In this document: positions 1 through 8,338 of the stretch, piece by piece
How the letters are laid out: the number at the start of each line of letters is the position of its first letter
Numbering within the stretch: position 1 is the stretch's first letter
From: Phytomonospora sp040655735
GTDB taxonomy: Bacteria; Actinomycetota; Actinomycetes; Mycobacteriales; Micromonosporaceae
NCBI RefSeq assembly: GCF_040655735.1
Contig: NZ_JBFAKK010000002.1
Coordinates: 248,001 to 312,000, forward strand
Reading direction: 5' to 3'
DNA: 64,000 nucleotides
Translations under genes and position numbers: made by a program
Notes under the pieces: generated by a model
What the model saw: only the letters and a program-made list of their open reading frames with translations
Database searches by the model: none
Told to the model about the DNA's origin: nothing

Positions 1-1205
1 CAGCCCGCGCCCTCACCTACGCCTCCCTCATCGGCTCCGTCGGACGCGGCCTGTTCATCACCGTCTCGGTCATCTACTTCCACAAGTCCGTCGGCCTCTC
101 CGAAGTCGAGGTCGGCCTCGGCATGACCCTGGCCGCCTGCCTCGGACTCTTCGCCGGCGTCCCCATCGGCGGCTGGGCCGACCGTCGCGGCCCCCGCGGC
201 ATCGCCGTCGGCTTCGGCGTCGCCGCCGCCGTCGTCGACCTCGGCTACCTCCTCGTCGGCGACTTCATCGGCTTCGTCGTCGTCGCCGCCCTGGTATCGG
301 TACTGGGCACCGGATCCCACGCCGCCCGCGGCGCCCTGATCGCCGGCAGCGTCCCGCCCGAACAGCAGGTCCGCACCCGCGCGTACCTGCGGTCGGTGAC
401 CAACGTCGGCTGGACCCTCGGCGCGCCCCTGGCCGGGATCGCCCTGCAAGTCGACCGGCGCGAGGTGTACGTCGCCCTGATCCTCGTCACGGTCGCGCTC
501 TACTTCACCGCCGCCCTGATGTACCTGCGCGTGCCCGCCCTCAAGCCGACCCCGGCGGCGAAGAAGGAGTCGCGCACCCTCGCCCTGCGCGACAAGCCCT
601 ACGTCGCCCTCACCGCCCTCAACGCCGTGATGACCGTGCACTTCCAGGTCTTCAACGTCGTCATTCCACTGTGGGTGGTCAGCCGCACCTCGGCCCCGGC
701 GTGGATGGTCTCGGTGCTCGCCGTGCTCAACACGACCTTCATCATCCTCCTCCAGGTCCGCGTGAGCCGTGGCAGCGCGACGATCCGGGGAGCCGCGCGA
801 GCCCAGCGCAACGCCGGGTTCCTGCTCTTCGGCGCCTGCGCGCTCTACGCCCTCGCCGCCGACCGCTCCGTCGGCCTGGCCATCGCAGCGCTGTGCCTCG
901 GCGGGCTCCTGCACGTCTTCGGCGAACTCCTGCACGCAGCCGGGGGCTGGGGACTGTCCTTCGACCTGGCGCCCGCGCACGCCCAGGGCCAGTTCCAGGG
1001 CCTGTACAACACCGGTTTCCAGATCGCCGAGATCATCGCCCCGGCCGCGCTCGTCGCGCTCGTCATCGGGCAGGGCATGCGCGGCTGGCTTATCCTCGGC
1101 GCCGCGTTCGTCGCCGCCGGACTCGCCGTCCCGCTCGCGGCCCGCTGGGCGGAGCGCACGCGCCCGGCGCCGCTGGCACTCGACGAGGTCGTCACGGCGG
1201 CTTGA
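1..1205 (+). CDS. MFS transporter, 5'-truncated by the window edge
   Basis: The open frame runs from the first bases of the window without a start, so the N-terminus lies upstream. About 400 residues remain. They show alternating hydrophobic helices typical of a 12-TM major facilitator protein, with the loop signature GGWADRRGPRG between early helices and charged ends around RTRPAPLALDE. It probably exports or imports a small molecule across the cytoplasmic membrane. The substrate cannot be read from the sequence. It ends 15 bp before the convergent small membrane protein gene. The family call is firm and the substrate is unknown. Confidence 0.85.
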   Translation, partial: ARALTYASLIGSVGRGLFITVSVIYFHKSVGLSEVEVGLGMTLAACLGLFAGVPIGGWADRRGPRGIAVGFGVAAAVVDLGYLLVGDFIGFVVVAALVSVLGTGSHAARGALIAGSVPPEQQVRTRAYLRSVTNVGWTLGAPLAGIALQVDRREVYVALILVTVALYFTAALMYLRVPALKPTPAAKKESRTLALRDKPYVALTALNAVMTVHFQVFNVVIPLWVVSRTSAPAWMVSVLAVLNTTFIILLQVRVSRGSATIRGAARAQRNAGFLLFGACALYALAADRSVGLAIAALCLGGLLHVFGELLHAAGGWGLSFDLAPAHAQGQFQGLYNTGFQIAEIIAPAALVALVIGQGMRGWLILGAAFVAAGLAVPLAARWAERTRPAPLALDEVVTAA

Positions 1206-1219
1206 CCTTCGGTCGGCGG

Positions 1220-1534
1220 CTAGCTCCAGCGGCTGAGCCGGTCGAAGTCGGCGCGGATGGTGCGTTGCGACGTGTAGTGGTCCCACATGCGGTGGCGTCC
1301 CCGGCCGCGCCGGATCAGCAGCGCGGCCAGTTGCCTGAACACGCAGTCGACGAGGGCGCCGAGGGTGCAGCCGCAACGCCGGGCGATGTGCCGGGCGGCT
1401 GCGGCGCCGAGGATGGCGAGCAGGGCGGTCGCGGCGCCGAACAGGAAGCCGGTGAACGGGTCGAGGTGAACGGTCGCCGGGGAGAACCCGGAGAGCTGAG
1501 TGACGGCGTGGTGGGTGAGATCGGGTAGATTCAC
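1220..1534 (-). CDS. small membrane protein, last gene of a four-gene minus-strand operon
   Basis: A 104-aa protein of unknown function. I chose the GTG start because AAAGGA lies 9 nt upstream; the upstream ATGs have no such site. It has one hydrophobic segment (FLFGAATALLAILGAAAAR) followed by a basic Cys-containing stretch (HIARRCGCTLGALVDC) and a basic tail. It lies 128 bp downstream of a two-TM protein gene on the same strand and is probably co-transcribed with it and with the two small Cys-protein genes further upstream. No domain is recognised. Confidence 0.6.
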   Translation of the reverse strand: MNLPDLTHHAVTQLSGFSPATVHLDPFTGFLFGAATALLAILGAAAARHIARRCGCTLGALVDCVFRQLAALLIRRGRGRHRMWDHYTSQRTIRADFDRLSRWS

Positions 1535-1662
1535 TGGTGACATTCCTTTTGTCATGGAGCCACCCGGGCCGCACGCCGTGGGGTGGCTCCCTTTTCGCGT
1601 TGGCGGCCGGGGTTCGGTCGGGCCCTGTAGTGGTCTGTGGCGGCCGGTAGCGCCTGGCCGGG

Positions 1663-2199
1663 TCACCCCGTCGAGTGGACCGGGTCTATCGGGCCGGTGC
1701 CGGTTTCGGGGCCGCCCGAGGCCTTGCCCCGGATCCGGGCGAGGTCATCGCGGAGCCGACGTTCGGTGCGCAGCGCGTAATGGTGGCGCTCGGCGTCGAG
1801 GAGGCCGCGACAGCGGACGGGGCTGCGCACATCGCACACGGGGCATCGTTCGCTGCCGAAGCGGGGCGCGTGCTGGGCGCGCATTGTTGCGTAGTGGCGT
1901 TCCTCGCGGTCGAGGTCGAGGTCGGAGAAGTCCTTGATGTGCTTGCGAAGCAGGTGGTCGTCGAGCCGGAGGTGCGGGGCGAGGCGCGTCAGTCCGTTGA
2001 GGACGAACTGGGCGAAGAGCCACCCGAGGAGCCCGACTCCGACGGCGCAGGCGAGCGCGAGTGCCCAATGGAGGTGGGCGAGGGCCTGGTAGGAGACGTA
2101 GAGGGAGAGTGCCGCGGTGACGCCCGCGGGGATGCCTTCCCAGATCAGGCGCAGGAAGAACGTCGGCGGGTCGATGATCTTCCAGAGTGTTTTGAGCAT
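1663..2199 (-). CDS. membrane protein with C-terminal CxxC segment, operon gene 3
   Basis: A 178-aa protein. Residues 20-70 contain two hydrophobic helices (around LIWEGIPAGVTAALSLYVSY and ALALACAVGVGLLGWLFAQF). A charged cytosolic part follows, with CPVCDVRSPVRC near residue 118, a possible metal-binding loop, and a basic end. It sits in line with the two small Cys-protein genes upstream (63 bp gap) and the small membrane gene downstream, which suggests one operon divergent from the XRE regulator. The function is unknown. Such islands are common next to DUF397/DUF5753 pairs in actinomycetes, but I do not recognise this family. Confidence 0.7.
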   Translation of the reverse strand: MLKTLWKIIDPPTFFLRLIWEGIPAGVTAALSLYVSYQALAHLHWALALACAVGVGLLGWLFAQFVLNGLTRLAPHLRLDDHLLRKHIKDFSDLDLDREERHYATMRAQHAPRFGSERCPVCDVRSPVRCRGLLDAERHHYALRTERRLRDDLARIRGKASGGPETGTGPIDPVHSTG

Positions 2200-2262
2200 G
2201 CGGAGCCCCTGTCGTGTCGCGGGTGGGGTGTGAGGTGGTGTGAGGGCAGGTGGGCGAACCGG

Positions 2263-2541
2263 TTACGAGAGACCGGGGTCGCGGCCGGTGCGGTGGCCGA
2301 TGGAGCGGCGCAGCAGGTCATCCCAGTGGAACCACGACGCGCAGGGCCACAGTTGGCGGCAGAAGTGGCAGTGGCGCTCGTTGGGGTGTGGGGTGTGACG
2401 GTTCCACCAGTGGAGCTGGATCGTCCACAGTTGAGGGTGGCGGGCTGTTGGCGGGGGAGTCGCCGGCGGCCGGTTCAGGAGCGTGAACGGCGGGTACGGG
2501 AGCGGCGGGGTGTGCCGGGCCTGTGGGTCGCGGGCGTTCAT
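2263..2541 (-). CDS. small Cys/Trp-rich protein, operon gene 2
   Basis: A 92-aa protein whose ATG overlaps the stop of the upstream gene (ATGA), which strongly supports this start and translational coupling. The first half is Pro-rich and the second half holds the motif CHFCRQLWPC with nearby conserved-looking Trp and His (LHWWNRH, WFHWDD). The CxxC...WPC pattern recurs in the upstream gene (CRTCGTAWPC), so the two may form related zinc-ribbon-like modules. The function is unknown. It is not a known enzyme family. Confidence 0.65.
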   Translation of the reverse strand: MNARDPQARHTPPLPYPPFTLLNRPPATPPPTARHPQLWTIQLHWWNRHTPHPNERHCHFCRQLWPCASWFHWDDLLRRSIGHRTGRDPGLS

Positions 2542-2759
2542 GAGCGTGAGGTCTGGATGGGGATGAACCTCGGGGAGGACGGGTGCGCGCCGAGGATGGG
2601 CGCGCACGGCCAGGCGGTGCCGCAGGTCCGGCAGCGGCGGACGAACCACGGGACCGGAACGCCGGCGAAGCGTGCCACGCCGAAACGGCGGTAGGGCACG
2701 TGGTAGCTGGCGTGATACGGGGCGTGATAGACAGACAGGTGCCAGCGAGTGCGATCCAC
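2538..2759 (-). CDS. small protein with CRTCGTAWPC motif, first gene of the divergent operon
   Basis: A 73-aa protein starting at GTG, with AGGAG 5 nt upstream. It carries a Tyr/His-rich stretch (YHAPYHASYHVPYRRF) and then CRTCGTAWPC, the same spacing of cysteines as in the next gene, CHFCRQLWPC. The stop overlaps the next start as ATGA. The gene is preceded by a 14-bp perfect hairpin in its leader and is transcribed away from the XRE/DUF5753 regulator, the likely controller. No known function. A small metal-binding protein is an inference from the cysteines. Confidence 0.65.
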   Translation of the reverse strand: MDRTRWHLSVYHAPYHASYHVPYRRFGVARFAGVPVPWFVRRCRTCGTAWPCAPILGAHPSSPRFIPIQTSRS

Positions 2760-2782
2760 GATCGCTCCTCTCGTTGAGTGGA

Positions 2783-2831
2783 GATCGAGGCGGGCCGTCC
2801 GGGCCTTCGAAACCTCAGGCCCGCCTCGATC
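2783..2831 (-). promoter_or_regulatory. 14-bp perfect inverted repeat in the leader of the small-protein operon
   Basis: GATCGAGGCGGGCC and its exact complement GGCCCGCCTCGATC are separated by 21 nt and end about 24 nt before the GTG of the first small gene. In the minus-strand transcript this would form a stable hairpin just ahead of the ribosome binding site. It could be an attenuator, an operator, or a terminator of plus-strand transcripts (GTTTTCC follows on that strand). Confidence 0.55.
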
Positions 2832-2952
2832 GTTTTCCTCACGCGATCCGTGTTCTGACAACGGATGTCGCCTACCCAGGCAGTCTGAGCTGGGAACATC
2901 ACTGCCAGTCACATGAGCCGCGCTTGGTGTTAGCATTGCATGGGTATCACGA

Positions 2953-2971
2953 ATATGCAACAACCGCATAT
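2953..2971 (+). promoter_or_regulatory. ATATGC-N7-GCATAT dyad upstream of the XRE regulator
   Basis: A perfect 6-bp dyad (ATATGC / GCATAT, 7-nt spacer) lies 25 nt before the regulator's ATG in an unusually AT-rich stretch. A further TGCAT half-site lies just upstream. Position and symmetry suggest an operator for autoregulation by the adjacent helix-turn-helix protein. This is an inference; no binding consensus is known to me for this protein. Confidence 0.4.
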
Positions 2972-2995
2972 CGAAATTTCCACTAGGGAGCTCCC

Positions 2996-3865
2996 ATGCC
3001 GCAATCGCACCGCCGCCCGCTCGGGCCGAGCCTGCGCAGTCAATGGCTCGCGCAGAGCCTGAAGCGGCTACGCGGAGACAACGACCTCGGCATCGTGGAA
3101 GCCGCTGACTTCCTGGAGGTCGCTTCGTCGACCATGAGTCGGATGGAGAACGCACTCGTCCCGATCAAACGCGGCGACCTCACCGAGCTGCTGACTTTCT
3201 ACAACGCCGATGAGCGGACACGTGCCAACCTCATGGAGTTGCGGGACATCGCATGGCGGCGAGACTGGTGGGACGGCATGGTCGGGGTGGGCCAGGAGTC
3301 GAGTTTCGCGGACTATGCATGGCTGGAATCGCGTGCCGAGACCATTCGGTGTTTCGAGTCCGAAATGGTGCACGGACTGTTCCAGACTGCTGACTACGCA
3401 GAGGCCATCATCCGTGCCTGCGAGGGGCCGGCGGTTGCCGATGAGAAGATCGATCCGTGGGTGAGCCTTCGCATGCGTCGCCAGGAAATCTTGGATAAGG
3501 ATGCTGCGCCGAAGGTCACCGCGATCCTGGATGAGAGCGCCTTCCGGCGAGCCCTCGGTGGCCCGAAGGTCATGAAAGTGCAGCTCCACCGGCTGCTCGC
3601 ATTCAATGAACGCCCCAATGTGGACATCCGGGTACTGCCGTTCTCCGCCGTCTCGCACGCGGGCTACTGCGGCAGCTTTACGCTCTTCGGACTCGATGAT
3701 CGGTACCCGGACGTCGCCTACGCTGAGACCGCCGTGACGAAGATGTTTGTCGAAGATCCGGAGAAGCTGGACCGTCTGGAAGGCGTATACGCTGACATTT
3801 CCCGATCGGCGCTGACTCCTGGAGAGTCGGCGAGCTTCATCGCCGACATCGCGGAAGGACTCTGA
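2996..3865 (+). CDS. XRE-family (Scr1-type) transcriptional regulator with DUF5753
   Basis: A 289-aa protein. Residues ~15-75 form an XRE helix-turn-helix (LKRLRGDNDLGIVEAADFLE, then SSTMSRMENA). The remaining ~190 residues match the DUF5753 architecture, with motifs such as FESEMVHGLFQTADYAEAII and LRMRRQEILD. ATG is preceded by CACTAGGGAG. The DUF397 gene follows with TGA directly abutting ATG. This is the common actinomycete pair described as an antitoxin-like regulator (DUF5753) with its small DUF397 partner. It probably controls the divergent small-protein operon and itself. Confidence 0.9.
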   Translation: MPQSHRRPLGPSLRSQWLAQSLKRLRGDNDLGIVEAADFLEVASSTMSRMENALVPIKRGDLTELLTFYNADERTRANLMELRDIAWRRDWWDGMVGVGQESSFADYAWLESRAETIRCFESEMVHGLFQTADYAEAIIRACEGPAVADEKIDPWVSLRMRRQEILDKDAAPKVTAILDESAFRRALGGPKVMKVQLHRLLAFNERPNVDIRVLPFSAVSHAGYCGSFTLFGLDDRYPDVAYAETAVTKMFVEDPEKLDRLEGVYADISRSALTPGESASFIADIAEGL

Positions 3866-4078
3866 ATGGATCGCCCCTTGACCCGTGCTGCCTGGCGTGT
3901 CAGCAGCTATAGCCCCAGCGGCGGCGGCAACTGCGTCGAGGTCGGCCCCCTCACCGACCTCCCCACCCGCATCGCCGTCCGCGACAGCAAGGACCGCGAA
4001 GGCCCCGCCTTCCTCGCGTCCTCCGCTGAATGGTCCGGCTTCATCACCGGCATCAAATCCGGCGGCTTCGACCACTGA
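3866..4078 (+). CDS. DUF397 protein
   Basis: A 70-aa protein with the DUF397 signature: WRVSSYSPSGGGNCVEVG, then AVRDSKDREGPAF and a terminal WSGFITGIKSGGF. Its ATG follows the regulator's TGA with no gap, so the two are translationally coupled. In this family the DUF397 partner is thought to bind or modulate the DUF5753 regulator. The reading frame stays open beyond its TGA into the methylase remnant downstream. Confidence 0.9.
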   Translation: MDRPLTRAAWRVSSYSPSGGGNCVEVGPLTDLPTRIAVRDSKDREGPAFLASSAEWSGFITGIKSGGFDH

Positions 4079-4091
4079 TCAGTCACGTGCC

Positions 4092-4116
4092 CCGGCCCCG
4101 GCGAAGCCGGGGCCGG
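4092..4116 (+). terminator. hairpin after the DUF397 gene
   Basis: CCGGCCCCGGC and GCCGGGGCCGG form a perfect 11-bp stem with a GAA loop, 13 nt after the DUF397 stop. No T-tract follows, as is common in actinomycetes. Confidence 0.6.
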
Positions 4117-4252
4117 CGCACGTTCACAGCCCTGCGGCCCAGCCCGTCGCCTTCGTCGCTGCGCCGGTCGCACTCCCGGAAGCGGTTTCGAACTTCCCCG
4201 AAGCGTCCTCCAGATACCCGATCGCCTCGCGAACATCCCCCGAACTGGTCCC

Positions 4253-5466
4253 GTTGAAGGCATCATCCAGGACCCCGCCAAACTCAAACGCCTCATCGTC
4301 GACCTGATCGACAAAGAAAAGTGGTCCAGCGAGTCAGTCGACGTCAAAGGCGACGCCTACGAGGAACTTCTCCACAAGAGCGCCGAGGACGTCAAGTCGG
4401 GCGCGGGCCAGTACTTCACCCCGCGCGAGCTCATCACCGCCATGGTCGACTGCGTCCAGCCCACCGCCGCCGACACGATCGCCGACCCGGCCTGCGGCAC
4501 CGGCGGCTTCCTGCTCGCGGCATATGAGTACATCGCCGAGAACAGCACGCGCCTCAGCCGCGAAGAGCGCGAAAAGCTCGCCGAAGGCGCCATCACCGGC
4601 ACCGAAATCGTCGACGGCACCGCCCGCCTCGCCGCGATGAACATGCTCATTCACGGCATCGGCCGCCCCAACGGCGAATCGCCATCGTCGTGAAGGACGC
4701 CCTCGCCGCACCGCCGTCGCGGCATGCCAGCGTCGTCCTGGCCAACCCGCCCTTCGGCGTCAAGTCCTCCATCACCGTCGTCGGCGAGAACGGCAAGGCC
4801 GGTCGCGAGACGATCTCTTATAACCGCGACGACTTCTGGACGACCACGACCGACAAGCAGCTCAACTTCGTCCAGCACATCGCCTCGATGCTCGCCATCC
4901 CGGGCCGCGCGGCCGTCGTCGTCCCCGACAACGTCCTTTTCGACGGCGGCGGCGGGGAGACCGTCCGGCGTAGGCTGCTCAACCAGTTCGACGTCCACAC
5001 CCTCCTGCGCCTGCCCACCGGGATCTTCTACGCCGGCGGGGTCAAGGCCAACGTGCTCTTCTTCGACAAGAAGACCGCCCGCCCCGGCCAACCCTGGACC
5101 GACACCCTGTGGGTCTACGACTTCCGCGTCGGCCAGCACTTCACCCTCAAGCAGAACCCGCTGCGCCGCGAACACCTCGACGACTTCGTCGACTGCTACC
5201 TGCCCGGCGAGCCGCGCTCGAACCGTGTCGAGACCGAGCGCTTCCGGCCCTTCACGTACGCCGAGCTCCTTGAGCGCGACAAGGTCAACCTCGACATCAC
5301 CTGGCTCAAGGACCCGGCCCTCGACGACGCCGACTCCCAGCTCCCGCCGGAGGTCATCGCCCGCGAGATCGTCGAGGACCTCGAAGCCGCACTCAGCGAG
5401 TTCGCCGCGATCGCCGAAGCCCTCGCCGGACCGAAGGCCGCCGCTGCGGGCGATGCGGTGGGCTGA
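4253..5466 (+). pseudogene. hsdM: type I restriction-modification methylase (HsdM) remnant, 5'-deleted and frameshifted
   Basis: The first part, in the DUF397 frame, has no start codon of its own before ATG 4442. It encodes GQYFTPRELI and the SAM-binding motif ADPACGTGGF. At about 4683 one base is missing (a CCC reduced to CC), which shifts into the second part. That part carries the catalytic NPPF motif (VVLANPPFGVKSS), VVPDNVLFDGGGGE and LLRLPTGIFYAGGVKANVLF. Roughly 100 N-terminal residues of a usual ~500-aa HsdM are absent. No HsdS or HsdR is nearby. It is probably a decayed remnant of a type I system; a sequencing error at the C-run cannot be excluded. Confidence 0.85.
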
Positions 5467-5737
5467 GTCCAGAGCCCTTGCCCTGCCGTCGATCCAACGA
5501 TCATTCGTCCATCATGGACTGTTGTTCTCGCCGGTGCCCGCCGCTAGCCTGACCGGATCCCCGTGACCGTTGGACCGGTAGGGAAGGCGCCATGGCGACC
5601 ACGCAGATCACCCAGGACATCCAACCGAAGCCGCCGACACTCGCCTGTCGCCTATGGGGGAGGTCGCGGTGTTCGTGGCTTGCGCGTAGGGTGCCGCTCA
5701 GCCGCTCCAGGCCGCCCGCCTGCTCACTGATCCGGGA

Positions 5738-6076
5738 ATGCGACCGCTGCTGTCCGGGCAGGTCTTGCGGGTGCTGACCACGATCGGCGGTTTCGCCGCC
5801 CTCCTCGCCGGCGGCGTGATCGGCTTCGAGGCGGACACGGGGTGGCATACCGTGATCAACGGTTTCTGGCCGCTGGTCGGCGCGGCCGTGTTCCTGCTGA
5901 TCCTCACGTGGGTGGTGAGCGCGCCGTCGGCGGCGCGGCGGATGAGGCGCCGGCTGACGTTCCAGGGTGCGACCGGTCCAGACGACCCGGTGTGGGGAAC
6001 CGTACGCGTGGGGCGGCACGGGTTCGCCGTCGACGGTCCGGCCGAACCCGCGCCGGAAAGCCCGATCAGGGTTTAA
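5738..6076 (+). CDS. small two-TM membrane protein
   Basis: A 112-aa protein with two clear hydrophobic helices (around TIGGFAALLAGGVIGF and LVGAAVFLLILTWVV), then a basic stretch and a soluble tail. The start is uncertain: ATG 5738 has only a weak GGGA directly upstream. A good ribosome site (GGGAAGG) instead precedes ATG 5592 in another frame, so a frameshift joining an N-terminal MATTQITQDIQPKPPT to this frame is possible. It is convergent with the large nuclease-domain gene. The function is unknown. Confidence 0.5.
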   Translation: MRPLLSGQVLRVLTTIGGFAALLAGGVIGFEADTGWHTVINGFWPLVGAAVFLLILTWVVSAPSAARRMRRRLTFQGATGPDDPVWGTVRVGRHGFAVDGPAEPAPESPIRV

Positions 6077-6137
6077 GCGAACTCCAGCCGGCCCTCGTCG
6101 ACGGATCCGAGCAGCCGACGCCGAAGCAGCTTGGCGG

Positions 6138-8222
6138 TCAGCCGCAGACCTCTTCCCGGGTCCACTCGTAGACGCCCGTGTCACTGTCGTGGATCGATGA
6201 CCCATTGCGGATGATCAGCCGGTCGAATCGAAGAGGCTCGTCCCGGTCCTTGCAAGCGTCGATGTTGCCGAGCTGGAGTTCGTTCCACAGCACGATCTCG
6301 AACTCCTCCTCGTCGTGGAAGTAGAACTCGGAGTTCTTCTCCAGTGCGACGTCGATCCACACCACCGCCTCGTATCCGTCCGGGGCGTTCTCGCGGATGC
6401 CCTTGCCGTCTGGTTCGTTCTTCCCGTTCAGCTGGTTGACGGCGTCGTTGATGTGCCCCGCCAGCTTGTTCCCGGCGATCGTCTTGATCTGGACGGCCTG
6501 GTTGCCCGAGTCGCGTTCGATGAGCAGGTCAGAGCGCTTATTGTCGATCACGCCCTCGTACTCGACCTTCCGCACGGTCGGATCTCGCAGGACTCTGGCG
6601 ATCGCTCGGAACTCGCCGAGGGTGCCCTGCATGGCGCTGGGGTTGGCGGGCTTGCCGAGCTTGTTCGCCAACACTCCCAAGCCTTCGAGACGACCGTCGG
6701 CCTGCGCCAGCGTGCGGAGATCCGGGAGGAGCTTTTTCTCCCTGGCGGTCTTCACGGCCGTCGCCGCCGTGTCCACCGGCACGCCGTCATCGGTCATCTG
6801 GTCAAGGGCTTTGAGGACATCGGGCAGATACTTCCCCTCGATACCGTCCAGTAGCGGTGGAAGGTTGTCGCCGTTGAAGCCCTTGTCCACCAGACGATTG
6901 AAGCGATCCTGGTCCCCGTGCAGTTCGACGGCGTACGGGAGGGCCGTGAAGCTCACCGTGACCGAGCCGCCGGTTCCGATCGCCTGATTGCGGTGGGACT
7001 TCGAGGCGTCCCCGGACTGCCCGGGCTGCAACACTCCGAGATCGTGCGGCCCCGAGGTGCCGCCGGGGCTTTCGATGAGTGTCACGTGCGTGTGGCCGGG
7101 CGCGGTGCCGGTGTTGGTCACCGTCGCCGACCAGCTGCACGTCTCGCTCGCGCAGACCGGCTCAAAGGCGTAGTCCACCGTGAAGGCCGGTTCCAGTGTG
7201 GTCGGCTTCTCCACTTCCGGCGGTGCCTCGCCGGGCGCGCTCGGCGCGGACGGCGTGGCCATCCCCGACGGCGTCGTGCCCTTGCCCGACATGGTTCCCG
7301 AGGCGTCGGTCTTCGCCTTGTCCGCGCCCGAGGAATCCGCCGGCTCCGGGCTCATCGACAGGTAGCCGCCTCCCGACTCACCCTCGACCTGCCGGATCTC
7401 CACGCCGGCGTCGCCGTCGAGCCCGAGTGGCACGATCGGCGATCCGGAACCGGTGTACCCGGCGGGGTGCAGCTTCCCGGACTCGACCGGCCCGCCGAGC
7501 CACACCACCCGTCGGGGCGTCTCGGTGGTCAGCAGCAGCGTCCATCCACCCGACCTCACCGTGACCACCGGCCGCCCGTCCACGGCGTCGCCCTCGTCGG
7601 TGAGCTCTCCGCCATCGGCGACCGCCGAAACAAGATCCCCGACGGCCGAGGGGGTCAATGCCGCGGCGATGTCCACCGGGAACGCCGTGCCCTCACTCGG
7701 TGACACCCACCGGTCCCGTCCCGCACTGACCCGGTCGGGCGCCCGCCGCAGCCACCAGTCCTCATCCCCGTAGACCGCGGTCGCCTCCGGTGTGACGACG
7801 AAAGCGGCGACGCCGGTGTCCTCGTCGGCCATCGTGCCGGTCGCGTACCCGTCCGCCGTGACCGTCAAGGTCCCGTCGGACTGGAGTCCGGTCGGATCGA
7901 CGTAGGAGTACGCCAAGGTCACCGCGGGAGCCTCCGCGAGCGTGCCGGCGGCCCCGGCCACGATCTCCGCGGACGGTCCCCGCAGGCCCCATGACATGAC
8001 CGCCGCGAGCATCGGAATCACCAGGAGCAGCGCCACGTGGGCCACGATCTGCAAACGCCGATGGCGCATACCATCACTGCCGGGCCCCTTGGGTCGCACT
8101 GTGGACGGTGGCCGGGCCGGTGTCGGCGACGGCGGACGTGGCGTGTTCGGCCACCGAGTCGGCCATCCGGGAGTTCGGAGAGGTTCGGCGTGCGGAGGGT
8201 TCTGCGGGGAACGTGGATCCAT
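6138..8222 (-). CDS. membrane-anchored multidomain protein with CdiA-like PD-(D/E)XK nuclease C-terminus
   Basis: A 694-aa protein. The ATG is chosen because TAGGAG lies 6 nt upstream. It has a Pro-rich cytosolic tail (1-55), one membrane helix (VAHVALLLVIPMLAAVMSWG), an extracellular lipoprotein-like beta region (~85-300), a Ser/Pro linker (~300-350), a CARDB-like region with two cysteines (VCASETCSW) and a helical region. The C-terminal ~130 residues hold RSDLLIERDSGNQAVQIKT, resembling the D...(Q/E)xK core of PD-(D/E)XK nucleases in CdiA-type toxins, followed by NKLAGHINDAVNQ. The toxin-like role is an inference. No immunity gene is obvious; the only candidate is the convergent two-TM gene. 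Confidence 0.65.
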   Translation of the reverse strand: MDPRSPQNPPHAEPLRTPGWPTRWPNTPRPPSPTPARPPSTVRPKGPGSDGMRHRRLQIVAHVALLLVIPMLAAVMSWGLRGPSAEIVAGAAGTLAEAPAVTLAYSYVDPTGLQSDGTLTVTADGYATGTMADEDTGVAAFVVTPEATAVYGDEDWWLRRAPDRVSAGRDRWVSPSEGTAFPVDIAAALTPSAVGDLVSAVADGGELTDEGDAVDGRPVVTVRSGGWTLLLTTETPRRVVWLGGPVESGKLHPAGYTGSGSPIVPLGLDGDAGVEIRQVEGESGGGYLSMSPEPADSSGADKAKTDASGTMSGKGTTPSGMATPSAPSAPGEAPPEVEKPTTLEPAFTVDYAFEPVCASETCSWSATVTNTGTAPGHTHVTLIESPGGTSGPHDLGVLQPGQSGDASKSHRNQAIGTGGSVTVSFTALPYAVELHGDQDRFNRLVDKGFNGDNLPPLLDGIEGKYLPDVLKALDQMTDDGVPVDTAATAVKTAREKKLLPDLRTLAQADGRLEGLGVLANKLGKPANPSAMQGTLGEFRAIARVLRDPTVRKVEYEGVIDNKRSDLLIERDSGNQAVQIKTIAGNKLAGHINDAVNQLNGKNEPDGKGIRENAPDGYEAVVWIDVALEKNSEFYFHDEEEFEIVLWNELQLGNIDACKDRDEPLRFDRLIIRNGSSIHDSDTGVYEWTREEVCG

Positions 8223-8338
8223 GGACGTCTCCTAGCCGGGAAGCGATCGGCCCGGCGGTGTCGGCGAACGCCGCAGGCGTCTTCAACCTCGCACTCCCCG
8301 GCGGGGACCCGTCCCGGGAACGCCTACAGGCGCCTTCC

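Noticed and set aside
5592..5777. A 61-codon frame starting MATTQITQDIQPKPPT with a good ribosome site
   Set aside because: Only the first ~16 residues look protein-like and the rest is Arg/Cys/Ser-rich. It may be the true N-terminus of the 5738-6076 protein after a frameshift, but this cannot be proven here.
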